Assembly: GCA_016201195.1 (NCBI GenBank)
Contig: JACQDI010000676.1
Span: 1 to 5,894, forward strand
Direction of reading: 5' to 3'
Source of the DNA: Acidobacteriota bacterium
GTDB taxonomy: Bacteria; Acidobacteriota; Terriglobia; Bryobacterales; JACQDG01
DNA: 5,894 nt
Positions within the stretch are counted from its first letter, which is position 1. Every line of letters starts with the position of its first letter. Positions 1-4,294 of the stretch are shown here, one piece after another. The notes below the pieces were generated by a model. The model ran no database searches and was not told the origin of the DNA. It saw only the letters and a program-made list of their open reading frames with translations. The position numbers were made by a program, and so were the translations under genes.

Positions 1-446
1 CAGGCGTTGAGCACACTCAACCAGTGCGTCTTCTGTTCTTTGTAAAGAGTGGCGCACAGCGGGTTGATCACCCCTTCGACCAGCCCTTGCGAGAGACCGA
101 GGACCAGCATGGCCGCGTACAGGGTGAGGAACCCCAGATCGGTATAGTAGGGCATTACCGGCCCGGCCGGCCGGGGGGCGAACAGGACGGCGAGCACCGC
201 CGCGACGTAGCCGAAACTCGATAGCGCGAGCAGCCTCCGCATGCCGAGGAAGTCGACCAGCGAGCCGCCGATGAGAATGGACAAGGTGAAGCCCCAGAAA
301 GCGGGGCTCAGCACGACGCCAATCTGCTGCTTGGTCAGGTGAAAATCCGCGCCCAGGGCGTCCAGAATGTCGCCGCGAATCGAAAACACCATGGACGTGG
401 TGACCAGGGCCACGCAACTGGCCAGAAACAGGCGTCGAGGGTTCAT
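1..446 (-). CDS. MFS transporter, N-terminal part (cut by window edge)
   Basis: Reading the minus strand from the ATG at 446-444 gives 148 open codons that run off the window, so only the N-terminal part is present. The product starts MNPRRLFLASCVALVTTSMV and shows alternating hydrophobic segments: about residues 6-22, 42-62, 72-90 and 104-122. After the second of these is GGSLVDFLGMRRLLALS, which fits the major facilitator motif-A loop between TM2 and TM3 (G-x3-D-x2-G-x-R/K). It is therefore most likely an inner-membrane secondary transporter. The later part, GLVEGVINPLCATLYKEQ, is a pattern I associate with sugar-porter-like MFS proteins of acidobacteria and related soil bacteria. The substrate cannot be told. 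The gene diverges from nikR across 49 bp, which raises but does not prove nickel-linked control. No Shine-Dalgarno sequence precedes the ATG. Confidence 0.8.
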   Translation of the reverse strand, partial: MNPRRLFLASCVALVTTSMVFSIRGDILDALGADFHLTKQQIGVVLSPAFWGFTLSILIGGSLVDFLGMRRLLALSSFGYVAAVLAVLFAPRPAGPVMPYYTDLGFLTLYAAMLVLGLSQGLVEGVINPLCATLYKEQKTHWLSVLNA

Positions 447-454
447 GGTGGGAC

Positions 455-460
455 AGTGTA
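455..460 (-). promoter_or_regulatory. Possible -10 (TACACT) of the MFS gene, leaderless arrangement
   Basis: On the minus strand TACACT ends 8 nt before the MFS ATG and fits the TANNNT pattern. No Shine-Dalgarno sequence lies between them, so transcription would begin at or close to the start codon. No convincing -35 is visible. The site overlaps the palindrome GTGTACAC at 456-463. Confidence 0.35.
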
Positions 461-463
461 CAC
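456..463. promoter_or_regulatory. Palindrome GTGTACAC between divergent MFS and nikR genes, possible operator
   Basis: This perfect 8-bp palindrome overlaps the candidate MFS -10. A related sequence, GTGTTAG, lies at 479-485 and overlaps the candidate nikR -10. Some NikR proteins, as described in Geobacter, bind GTGTTAC half-sites in inverted dyads. The two motifs here are not spaced as a proper dyad, so NikR binding is only a guess from position and half-site resemblance. Confidence 0.25.
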
Positions 464-482
464 GGAATCGAGGGCAAAGTGT

Positions 483-488
483 TAGACT
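483..488 (+). promoter_or_regulatory. Possible -10 (TAGACT) of nikR, leaderless arrangement
   Basis: TAGACT fits TANNNT and ends exactly 7 nt before the nikR ATG. The intervening CCGAGAC is a poor ribosome binding site. The spacing predicts a transcript starting at or within a base or two of the ATG. No good -35 can be seen. Confidence 0.35.
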
Positions 489-495
489 CCGAGAC

Positions 496-912
496 ATGAG
501 TGAATTGAGCCGCATCGGGGTCGCTATCGACTCCGAGCTGTTGGAGAAATTCGACCGGCTCATTACGCGCCGGGGATACGAGAACCGCTCCGAGGCGTTC
601 CGGGACCTGATCCGGGACGAGCTGGTGGAGGAATCCTGGAAGTCGCCCGATTCGGTGGTGGTGGGCACGGTGACCCTGGTCTACGACCACCACGTGCGGC
701 TGCTGTCGGAGAAACTGACCGATTTCGAACACGACCATCACAAGTCGATCCTGTCGACCCTGCACGTGCATCTGGACCACGATCACTGCCTGGAGGTGAT
801 CGTGGTGCGCGGCCGCGCGGCGGCGGTGCAGAAGATCGCCGATACGCTCATCAGCACCAAAGGTGTAAAGCACGGGCGACTCACAATCACCTCGGCTGGC
901 GGCGAGATTTGA
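496..912 (+). CDS. nikR: Nickel-responsive transcriptional regulator NikR
   Basis: This 138-residue protein matches NikR in length (133 aa in E. coli) and layout. The N-terminal ribbon-helix-helix DNA-binding domain covers about residues 3-45: MSELSRIGVAIDSELLEKFD, then GYENRSEAFRDLIRDEL. It is followed by a C-terminal ACT-like tetramerisation and nickel-binding domain. The high-affinity square-planar Ni(II) ligands of the E. coli protein (H76, H87, H89, C95) correspond to H79, H90, H92 and C98, inside STLHVHLDHDHCLEV. In known cases Ni-loaded NikR represses nickel uptake genes. The ATG at 496 is chosen because the family starts with this sequence; the same frame is open further upstream, but that region lies over the MFS gene and gives no family-like residues. 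No nickel transporter or nickel enzyme is visible nearby. The last codons (SAGGEI and stop) lie in sequence repeated downstream. Confidence 0.95.
   Translation: MSELSRIGVAIDSELLEKFDRLITRRGYENRSEAFRDLIRDELVEESWKSPDSVVVGTVTLVYDHHVRLLSEKLTDFEHDHHKSILSTLHVHLDHDHCLEVIVVRGRAAAVQKIADTLISTKGVKHGRLTITSAGGEI
886..912 (+). repeat. nikR 3' end, first copy of a 27-bp sequence repeated in the octamer elements
   Basis: The last 27 bases of nikR, including its TGA, reappear at 1045-1071 with a single G/C difference. The final 22 bases reappear again at 916-937 with the same difference. The sequence contains an inverted repeat, CTCGGC-TGGC-GCCGAG in the downstream copies; one stem pair is broken in the nikR copy. 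Either the downstream repeats captured the end of nikR or nikR now ends in element sequence. Confidence 0.8.
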
Positions 913-915
913 AAA

Positions 916-1043
916 CTCGGCTGGCGCCGAGATTTGAGAATTTGAGGATTTGAGAATTTGAGAAACTACTGGAAGCGCATCGGGAGACCGGATCTTCATT
1001 CCTCAAATGCTCAGATTCTCAAATCCTCAAATCAGCGAGACGC
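916..1043. repeat. Inverted octamer-repeat element, tandem copy 1
   Basis: The copy opens with the small hairpin CTCGGC-TGGC-GCCGAG (916-931). Then come four 8-bp units of form RATTTGAG (931-962) and a 39-nt centre (963-1001). Four inverted units follow (CTCAAATG, CTCAGATT, CTCAAATC, CTCAAATC; 1002-1033), and the copy ends AGCGAGACGC. The two arms can pair into a roughly 32-bp imperfect stem. The centre contains ATCGG-GAGA-CCGGAT, a small hairpin with a GNRA-type loop and a one-base bulge. No coding sequence is present. It fits a MITE- or REP-like non-autonomous element or a structured 3' UTR of nikR; neither is proven. Confidence 0.85.
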
Positions 1044-1049
1044 GATCAC

Positions 1050-1176
1050 CTCGGCTGGCGCCGAGATTTGAGAATTTGAGGATTTGAGGATTTGAGAAAC
1101 TACTGGAAGCGCATCGGGAGCCGGATCTTCATTCCTCAAATGCTCAGATTCTCAAATCCTCAAATCAGCGAGACGC
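1050..1176. repeat. Inverted octamer-repeat element, tandem copy 2
   Basis: The direct repeat of copy 1 starts 134 bp after it. It has the same parts: hairpin at 1050-1065, units at 1065-1096, 38-nt centre at 1097-1134, inverted units at 1135-1166 and the AGCGAGACGC tail. Only two differences from copy 1 are seen. One is an A-to-G in the fourth left unit; the other is loss of one A in the centre, which shortens the central loop from GAGA to GAG. Such near identity implies recent duplication or gene conversion. The copy ends four bases before the acpS start codon. Confidence 0.85.
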
Positions 1177-1180
1177 TGCC

Positions 1181-1558
1181 GTGATTGTGGGATCGGGTGT
1201 GGATCTGGCGGAAGTCGGGCGCATTCGGCGGTCCATCGAGCGCTTCGGGGACCGGTTTCTGGCCCGCGTCTATACCCCGGCCGAGCGGGCCTACGTGGAT
1301 CGGAAGAAGAACCGCTTCGAGCGCTACGCGGCGCGTTTCGCAGCCAAGGAGGCGGCCATGAAGGCCATCGGGACGGGCTGGAAGCGGGGGGTGACGTGGC
1401 TCGACATCGAGGTGACCAACCTGCCTTCCGGTAAGCCGACGCTGCGGTTTTCAGGCAAAGCGGCGGAGCTTGCGGAGCGGTTGGGGGTGCGGTCAGTGGC
1501 GCTGTCGCTGTCGCACACGGCCGAACTGGCGATCGCCGAGGTCATTTTGGAGAATTAA
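1181..1558 (+). CDS. acpS: Holo-[acyl-carrier-protein] synthase AcpS
   Basis: AcpS transfers the 4'-phosphopantetheine group from coenzyme A to a serine of apo-ACP, making ACP active for fatty acid synthesis in the cytoplasm. The 125-residue product has the family's usual length. It carries the conserved opening IVGSGVDLAEVGRI with Mg-binding D8, and the second signature RFAAKEAAMKAIGTG with E57 and K61. The C-terminal VALSLSHTAELAIAEVIL is also typical. The start is GTG at 1181, since the family begins right at this I-x-G-x-G-x-D motif. There is no clear Shine-Dalgarno sequence; the upstream bases belong to the tail of the octamer repeat. The stop overlaps the stop of the convergent CDP-alcohol transferase within TTAA. 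Confidence 0.95.
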   Translation: MIVGSGVDLAEVGRIRRSIERFGDRFLARVYTPAERAYVDRKKNRFERYAARFAAKEAAMKAIGTGWKRGVTWLDIEVTNLPSGKPTLRFSGKAAELAERLGVRSVALSLSHTAELAIAEVILEN

Positions 1559-2199
1559 GAAAGACTGGCTACCTTGTCACGCCTGGACCGCGCCTCGAGT
1601 TGCGCCCGTTCCAGCTCGCGGGTCTGCTCCCAGGTGTAGATCATCCGGTAGATCACGGTGACGTTCGAGAGCACGGCGATCACCCACAGCACGGGCGCCA
1701 TGCGGTCGGTCAGGGCGCCGATGATGATGAGCACTACCCGCTCGGCGCGCTCGAGAAAACCAACCTTGCAACTGGGGATCGTGTTTTCGGCCCGCGCGCG
1801 CGTATAACTGGTCATCACCACGCCGGTCATCACGATGGCCGTCAGCACGATGTAGAAGAAACGGTTGATGCTGGCGTAATAGACGAGCAGTCCCATGAAC
1901 AGGGCCAGGTCCGAGTAGCGGTCGATCACCGAATCGAAGAAGCCGCCGAACTTGGTCACGCGGTTGGTTTCCCGCGCCACCGGCCCGTCCACCAGGTCGA
2001 AGAAGCCCGCCCCGATCACCACCAGGCCCGCGGTGAAGAAGCGCCCACGGGCGAACTGCCAGGCGGCGATGATGTTCATCACCAGGCCCAGGGAGGTCAG
2101 CACGTTGGGGTGGATTCGGGAGAGGGCGAGACCCCGCACTACGGCGTTCAGGATGTAACCGGCGCCAATGCCGATGGCCCGGGTATACGTCATTCCCAC
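1555..2199 (-). CDS. CDP-alcohol phosphatidyltransferase family membrane enzyme
   Basis: Enzymes of this family move a phosphatidyl or related group from a CDP-activated alcohol to an acceptor alcohol in the inner membrane (for example glycerol-3-phosphate or inositol phosphate). The full signature D-x2-DG-x2-AR-x8-G-x3-D-x3-D is present: D68, D71, G72, A75, R76, G85, D89 and D93. The family's PN-x-LT motif is at residues 31-35. Hydrophobic stretches at about 37-50, 56-67, 98-112, 115-130, 150-163 and 167-182 fit the six-helix fold. The 214-residue length is normal. The exact acceptor cannot be assigned. The start is taken as GTG at 2199, because GAGG at 2209-2206 is well spaced and greA stops one base before; ATG at 2193 is the alternative. 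The C-terminal tail (about 186-214) is charged and probably cytosolic. Confidence 0.9.
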   Translation of the reverse strand: MGMTYTRAIGIGAGYILNAVVRGLALSRIHPNVLTSLGLVMNIIAAWQFARGRFFTAGLVVIGAGFFDLVDGPVARETNRVTKFGGFFDSVIDRYSDLALFMGLLVYYASINRFFYIVLTAIVMTGVVMTSYTRARAENTIPSCKVGFLERAERVVLIIIGALTDRMAPVLWVIAVLSNVTVIYRMIYTWEQTRELERAQLEARSRRDKVASLS

Positions 2200-2200
2200 A

Positions 2201-2671
2201 CTATTCCTCGTCGTGGATGGTCGTCAGCCGCAGGATCTCGAATTCCTTCTTCCCCGCCGGAATGCGGATCTCGACCACATCGCCGACCCGCTGACCGAGC
2301 AGGCCCCGGCCGATCGGGGAGGTGGTGGAAATCGCCCCGTTGGCGGCATCTGCCTCTTCAGACGGCACCAGCCGGTAGGAGATCTCGCTTTCGGCCTGAA
2401 CGTCATAGACTACCACAGTGGAACCAAGCCCGACCGCATCGCGGGGGATCTTGGTCATGTCGATCATGCTGAACTCAGCCAGCCGCTTTTTGAGCAAGCC
2501 CAGCCTCGCCCGCACGATCTCCTGGCGCTCTTTGGCCGCCTTGTACTCGGCGTTTTCGCTCAGGTCCCCGTGCTCGCGGGCGATCTTGATCTCGCGCGGC
2601 AACTCGTTGTGCAGCTCGTACTCGAGTGCTTTGATCTGCTCCTCCAGCTTTTGCAGGATCTTCACTGCCAT
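2201..2671 (-). CDS. greA: Transcription elongation factor GreA
   Basis: GreA enters the RNA polymerase secondary channel and stimulates cleavage of backtracked RNA 3' ends, restarting stalled polymerase. The 156-residue product has the two expected domains. The N-terminal coiled coil (about 1-75) bears the acidic tip HGDLSENAEY at residues 34-43; D36 and E39 match the catalytic tip acidic residues D41 and E44 of the E. coli protein. The C-terminal FKBP-like domain contains SPIGRGLLGQRVGDVVEI and ends EFEIL. It is the first gene of a minus-strand pair with the CDP-alcohol transferase. No Shine-Dalgarno sequence precedes the ATG, but a perfect TATAAT lies 9 nt upstream, so the mRNA may be leaderless or nearly so. 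Confidence 0.96.
   Translation of the reverse strand: MAVKILQKLEEQIKALEYELHNELPREIKIAREHGDLSENAEYKAAKERQEIVRARLGLLKKRLAEFSMIDMTKIPRDAVGLGSTVVVYDVQAESEISYRLVPSEEADAANGAISTTSPIGRGLLGQRVGDVVEIRIPAGKKEFEILRLTTIHDEE
2205..2209 (-). promoter_or_regulatory. Ribosome binding site deciding the GTG start of the CDP-alcohol transferase
   Basis: GAGGA lies inside the last codons of greA. Its end is 5 nt from the GTG at 2199, but 11 nt from the ATG at 2193, which favours the GTG. The arrangement TAG-T-GTG suggests translational coupling with greA. Confidence 0.55.
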
Positions 2672-2679
2672 ATAGCGTC

Positions 2680-2685
2680 TATTAT
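2680..2685 (+). promoter_or_regulatory. Possible -10 (TATTAT) for the PEBP gene, overlapping the greA -10
   Basis: TATTAT on the plus strand shares five of its six positions with the minus-strand TATAAT of greA. A start about 7 nt downstream would leave a short leader holding the GGTGGGG ribosome binding site before the ATG at 2707. No good -35 is visible. Confidence 0.35.
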
Positions 2686-2686
2686 A
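2681..2686 (-). promoter_or_regulatory. -10 box (TATAAT) of greA
   Basis: This perfect consensus TATAAT on the minus strand ends 9 nt before the greA ATG. At 16-18 bp spacing there is no TTGACA-like -35 (the sequence is close to CATCGG), so the call rests on the -10 alone. The predicted start lies within a few bases of the ATG. Confidence 0.55.
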
Positions 2687-2693
2687 TGCTACT

Positions 2694-2700
2694 GGTGGGG
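2694..2700 (+). promoter_or_regulatory. Ribosome binding site deciding the PEBP start
   Basis: The purine-rich GGTGGGG ends 6 nt before the ATG at 2707. An earlier in-frame ATG at 2686 has no such site and would add MLLVGWP, which is not family-like. Confidence 0.5.
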
Positions 2701-2706
2701 TGGCCG

Positions 2707-3156
2707 ATGTCCTTCCAACTGACCGTCGCCGGGTTCGCGGAAGGGGCGACTATTCCGCGCCGGCACACCTGCGAGGGCGAAGACGTTTCGCCCGCTTTGA
2801 AATGGAGCGGCGCTCCGGCGGAAACCCGGAGCTTCGCGCTGATCATGGATGACCCCGATGCCCCCGGGGGCACCTGGAATCACTGGCTGCTGTATGATAT
2901 CCCGGCTGCCACCAGTGCACTGCCGGAGGCAGCCAAGCTGGGGGTGAGCGGAACCAACGACTTCGGGCGGTCCGGGTACGGCGGTCCTTGCCCGCCGCGA
3001 CGCCACGGCCCGCATCGGTACTTTTTCAAACTGATGGCGCTCAAGGTCCCGTCTCTGGGAATCCGGGCCGGCGTGGAACGGGCTCAACTCGACCAGGCGC
3101 TGATGGGCCAGGTGCTGGCCGAGGCGCGCTATATGGGCCGCTACGAGCGAAAGTAG
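2707..3156 (+). CDS. YbhB/YbcL family Raf kinase inhibitor-like (PEBP) protein
   Basis: The protein belongs to the phosphatidylethanolamine-binding protein superfamily, bacterial YbhB/YbcL branch. It is a small beta-fold protein with an anion-binding pocket, and its cellular role in bacteria is poorly defined. The 149-residue product carries the family landmarks in order: IPRRHTCEGEDVSPALKW (16-33), the DDPDAP pocket motif (48-53), NHWLLYDIP (58-66), GTNDFGRSGYGGPCPP (82-97), then HRYFFKLMAL (103-112). No signal peptide is seen, so it is probably cytosolic. The ATG at 2707 was preferred over 2686 because of the GGTGGGG ribosome binding site and family alignment. It is divergent from greA with apparently overlapping -10 elements, and convergent with the ATPase gene across three bases. 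Confidence 0.93.
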   Translation: MSFQLTVAGFAEGATIPRRHTCEGEDVSPALKWSGAPAETRSFALIMDDPDAPGGTWNHWLLYDIPAATSALPEAAKLGVSGTNDFGRSGYGGPCPPRRHGPHRYFFKLMALKVPSLGIRAGVERAQLDQALMGQVLAEARYMGRYERK

Positions 3157-3159
3157 ATC

Positions 3160-3759
3160 CTACTGGATCGTGCTCTGGCCCTCGACGCCCATGTCGGTGG
3201 TGACCACGTTCTTGTTCACGTGGCGGTCGAGGTTGATCACGTAGGTCTCCTTGGCGCCGATGAGGATCGGGGAGTGCGTGGCGGCGATCACGCGAAAGTT
3301 GCGCTGATCGACCAGCTCCATCATCATCTTCAAAATGCGGCGCTGGTTGGACTGCGAGAGCGCCATCTCCGGCTCATCGAGCAGCAGGATTGTCCCGTTG
3401 GGCAGGCTGGGGAAATTCTGGCTGAACATGGAGAGCATCACTTGGCCGTGGCTGGCCATCTGCAGGAACTCCAACATCTCCGGCTGATCCTTGAAGAAGT
3501 CGAGCTGGGTGCGCGGGTTGTGTTGCTCGGCGTCGAAGAGAAATGCCTTGTCGATCTGGACTCCGCCCGGATCCAGCTTGTAGACGTAGCCGTCGATCTG
3601 CTCGCCGCGCAAGGCGTAAAAAATCGAATGCAGCAGCGCGGATTTGCCGGAGCCGTTCTCGCCTTCCAGCATCACCAGCGGGTGCGACAGGTCCACGATC
3701 ATCGGCATATGGAAGTTCAAGCCGGTGAACACGGGATGGGCGAGGATCTTCAGGTACAT
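3160..3759 (-). CDS. Small ABC/RecF-like AAA-family ATPase of unknown role
   Basis: This 199-residue cytosolic protein has one P-loop ATPase domain. It has Walker A GENGSGKS (33-40), a signature-like SHGQ at 103-106 where ABC proteins have LSGGQ, Walker B TILLLDEPE (123-131), and the switch histidine in AATHSPIL (H162). These match free-standing AAA ATPases related to RecF/SMC heads, without a coiled-coil insert, transmembrane part or transporter partner. At about 200 residues it is somewhat shorter than the roughly 240-residue relatives I recall. The role is not known; I would not call it a transporter ATPase. The ATG at 3759 has no Shine-Dalgarno sequence, but TATTCT lies 7 nt before it. 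Upstream on the same strand is the octamer/four-helix-bundle cassette, which separates it from gldA. Confidence 0.8.
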   Translation of the reverse strand: MYLKILAHPVFTGLNFHMPMIVDLSHPLVMLEGENGSGKSALLHSIFYALRGEQIDGYVYKLDPGGVQIDKAFLFDAEQHNPRTQLDFFKDQPEMLEFLQMASHGQVMLSMFSQNFPSLPNGTILLLDEPEMALSQSNQRRILKMMMELVDQRNFRVIAATHSPILIGAKETYVINLDRHVNKNVVTTDMGVEGQSTIQ

Positions 3760-3766
3760 AAGGTTC

Positions 3767-3772
3767 AGAATA
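3767..3772 (-). promoter_or_regulatory. Possible extended -10 (TGtTATTCT) of the ATPase gene
   Basis: TATTCT on the minus strand, preceded by TGT as in an extended -10, ends 7 nt before the ATPase ATG. There is no ribosome binding site in between, again predicting a leaderless mRNA. It lies just outside the four-helix-bundle cassette, so the ATPase would keep its own promoter despite the insertion. Confidence 0.4.
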
Positions 3773-3790
3773 ACAGACGGGCGGGGGGGC

Positions 3791-3833
3791 GAAGAGGCGA
3801 GCTGGCGAAGAGGCGAGCTGGCGAAGAGGCGAC
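3791..3833. repeat. Left octamer array (GAAGAGGC / GAGCTGGC)
   Basis: Five 8-bp units alternate GAAGAGGC, GAGCTGGC, GAAGAGGC, GAGCTGGC, GAAGAGGC, then a partial GAC. They can also be read as a 16-bp tandem repeat. The array is inverted relative to the right array at 4223-4294. Confidence 0.9.
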
Positions 3834-3834
3834 T

Positions 3835-4212
3835 TCAGGGTTGGGTCCACTTGCTGGGATCGGCGAGCATACGGCCTAGCTGGCCGAGTATCTTGTCGAA
3901 GCAGTCGTCCATTTCTTGAAACTCCGCATGCTTCAAGTAACGACATCGATAAGCAAACTCCAGCCAGACGCGAGTCTCTTCAGCCTCACCCTCGGCGTCG
4001 CTGAGTTTGAGGACGAAATGCGGCTTGTAGCGGCGCTTTCGCCAGGCTTCGGCTATGTTGGCGCAGACCGAACGGGACGATCGTCGAACTTGATCCACCA
4101 TCGAGAATCGCTCTTCAGGGGGAAATGCCTTCGTCAGCTCGAAAATGCGCATGGCCGCTTCCATGGCTGTTTGGTAAACACGCAATTCTCGGCAGCTCCT
4201 GATCGTTCCCAT
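3835..4212 (-). CDS. Four-helix bundle protein (23S rRNA intervening-sequence protein family)
   Basis: The 125-residue product belongs to the family first seen as ORFs in 23S rRNA intervening sequences (S23/IVP, related to the bAvd accessory protein of diversity-generating retroelements). It shows the usual pattern: ELRVYQTAMEAAMRIFELTK (9-28), FPPEERFSMVDQVRRSS (30-46), then SVCANIAEAWRKRRY (48-62) and KLSDAEGEAEETRVWLEFA (69-87). It should form a four-helix bundle that oligomerises; relatives bind nucleic acid, but the biological role is unknown. No rRNA, reverse transcriptase or variable repeat is nearby, so this is a free-standing copy. Six arginines are CGA codons and the GC looks lower than in flanking genes, suggesting separate origin. 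Its start region (ATG at 4212) and end abut the octamer arrays; the purine-rich array sequence just upstream may serve as ribosome binding site. Confidence 0.92.
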   Translation of the reverse strand: MGTIRSCRELRVYQTAMEAAMRIFELTKAFPPEERFSMVDQVRRSSRSVCANIAEAWRKRRYKPHFVLKLSDAEGEAEETRVWLEFAYRCRYLKHAEFQEMDDCFDKILGQLGRMLADPSKWTQP

Positions 4213-4222
4213 CTACTGGTCC

Positions 4223-4294
4223 GCCTCTTCGCCTCTTCGCCTCTTCGCCTCTTCGCCTCCGCGCCTCTTCGCCTCCCCGCCTCTTCAGCTGTTC
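4223..4294. repeat. Right octamer array (GCCTCTTC), nine units
   Basis: Nine consecutive 8-bp units run GCCTCTTC four times, GCCTCCGC, GCCTCTTC, GCCTCCCC, GCCTCTTC and AGCTGTTC. The perfect units lie nearest the four-helix-bundle gene and the degenerate ones toward gldA. The gldA stop codon (4285-4287) falls across the eighth and ninth units. Confidence 0.92.

Larger units (their letters stand above)
3791..4294 (-). mobile_element. Putative repeat-bounded cassette carrying a four-helix-bundle gene
   Basis: A four-helix-bundle gene is enclosed by arrays of one octamer in opposite orientation: GAAGAGGC units on the left (3791-3833) and GCCTCTTC units on the right (4223-4294). The left array ends at the gene's stop codon. 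The right array begins about 10 bp before its ATG and extends over the gldA stop. The arms could pair into a long stem with the gene in the loop. No transposase, integrase or clear target duplication is seen. Mobility is inferred from the inverted boundaries, the lower GC and different codon use of the gene, and the known presence of this family in 23S rRNA intervening sequences. Confidence 0.5.

Noticed and set aside
963..1001. Remnant of a four-helix-bundle gene in the centre of the nikR-acpS repeat
   Set aside because: I compared the centre by eye with the protein at 3835-4212 and saw no recognisable match.
913..1180. CRISPR-like array between nikR and acpS
   Set aside because: The repeats are contiguous octamers in inverted blocks plus one tandem duplication, with identical centres rather than unique spacers.
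1600..2472. 290-codon open frame on the plus strand across the CDP-alcohol transferase and greA
   Set aside because: It is antisense to two strongly supported genes, and its histidine/arginine-rich composition is typical of a shadow frame.
3156..3169. Short hairpin GATCC-TACT-GGATC at the convergent PEBP and ATPase stop codons, as a bidirectional terminator
   Set aside because: The stem is only 5 bp with modest GC and no T-run on either strand. It overlaps both stop codons, which could be chance.
3835..4212. Diversity-generating retroelement accessory protein (Avd)
   Set aside because: The family is related, but no reverse transcriptase, template repeat or variable repeat is visible in the window.
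4209..4222. CTACTGG shared by the edge of the four-helix-bundle cassette (on the plus strand, just outside the gene start) and the centre of the nikR-acpS repeats (967-973)
   Set aside because: Seven bases only, also nearly present at 3160-3166. Too short to claim the two elements share ancestry.
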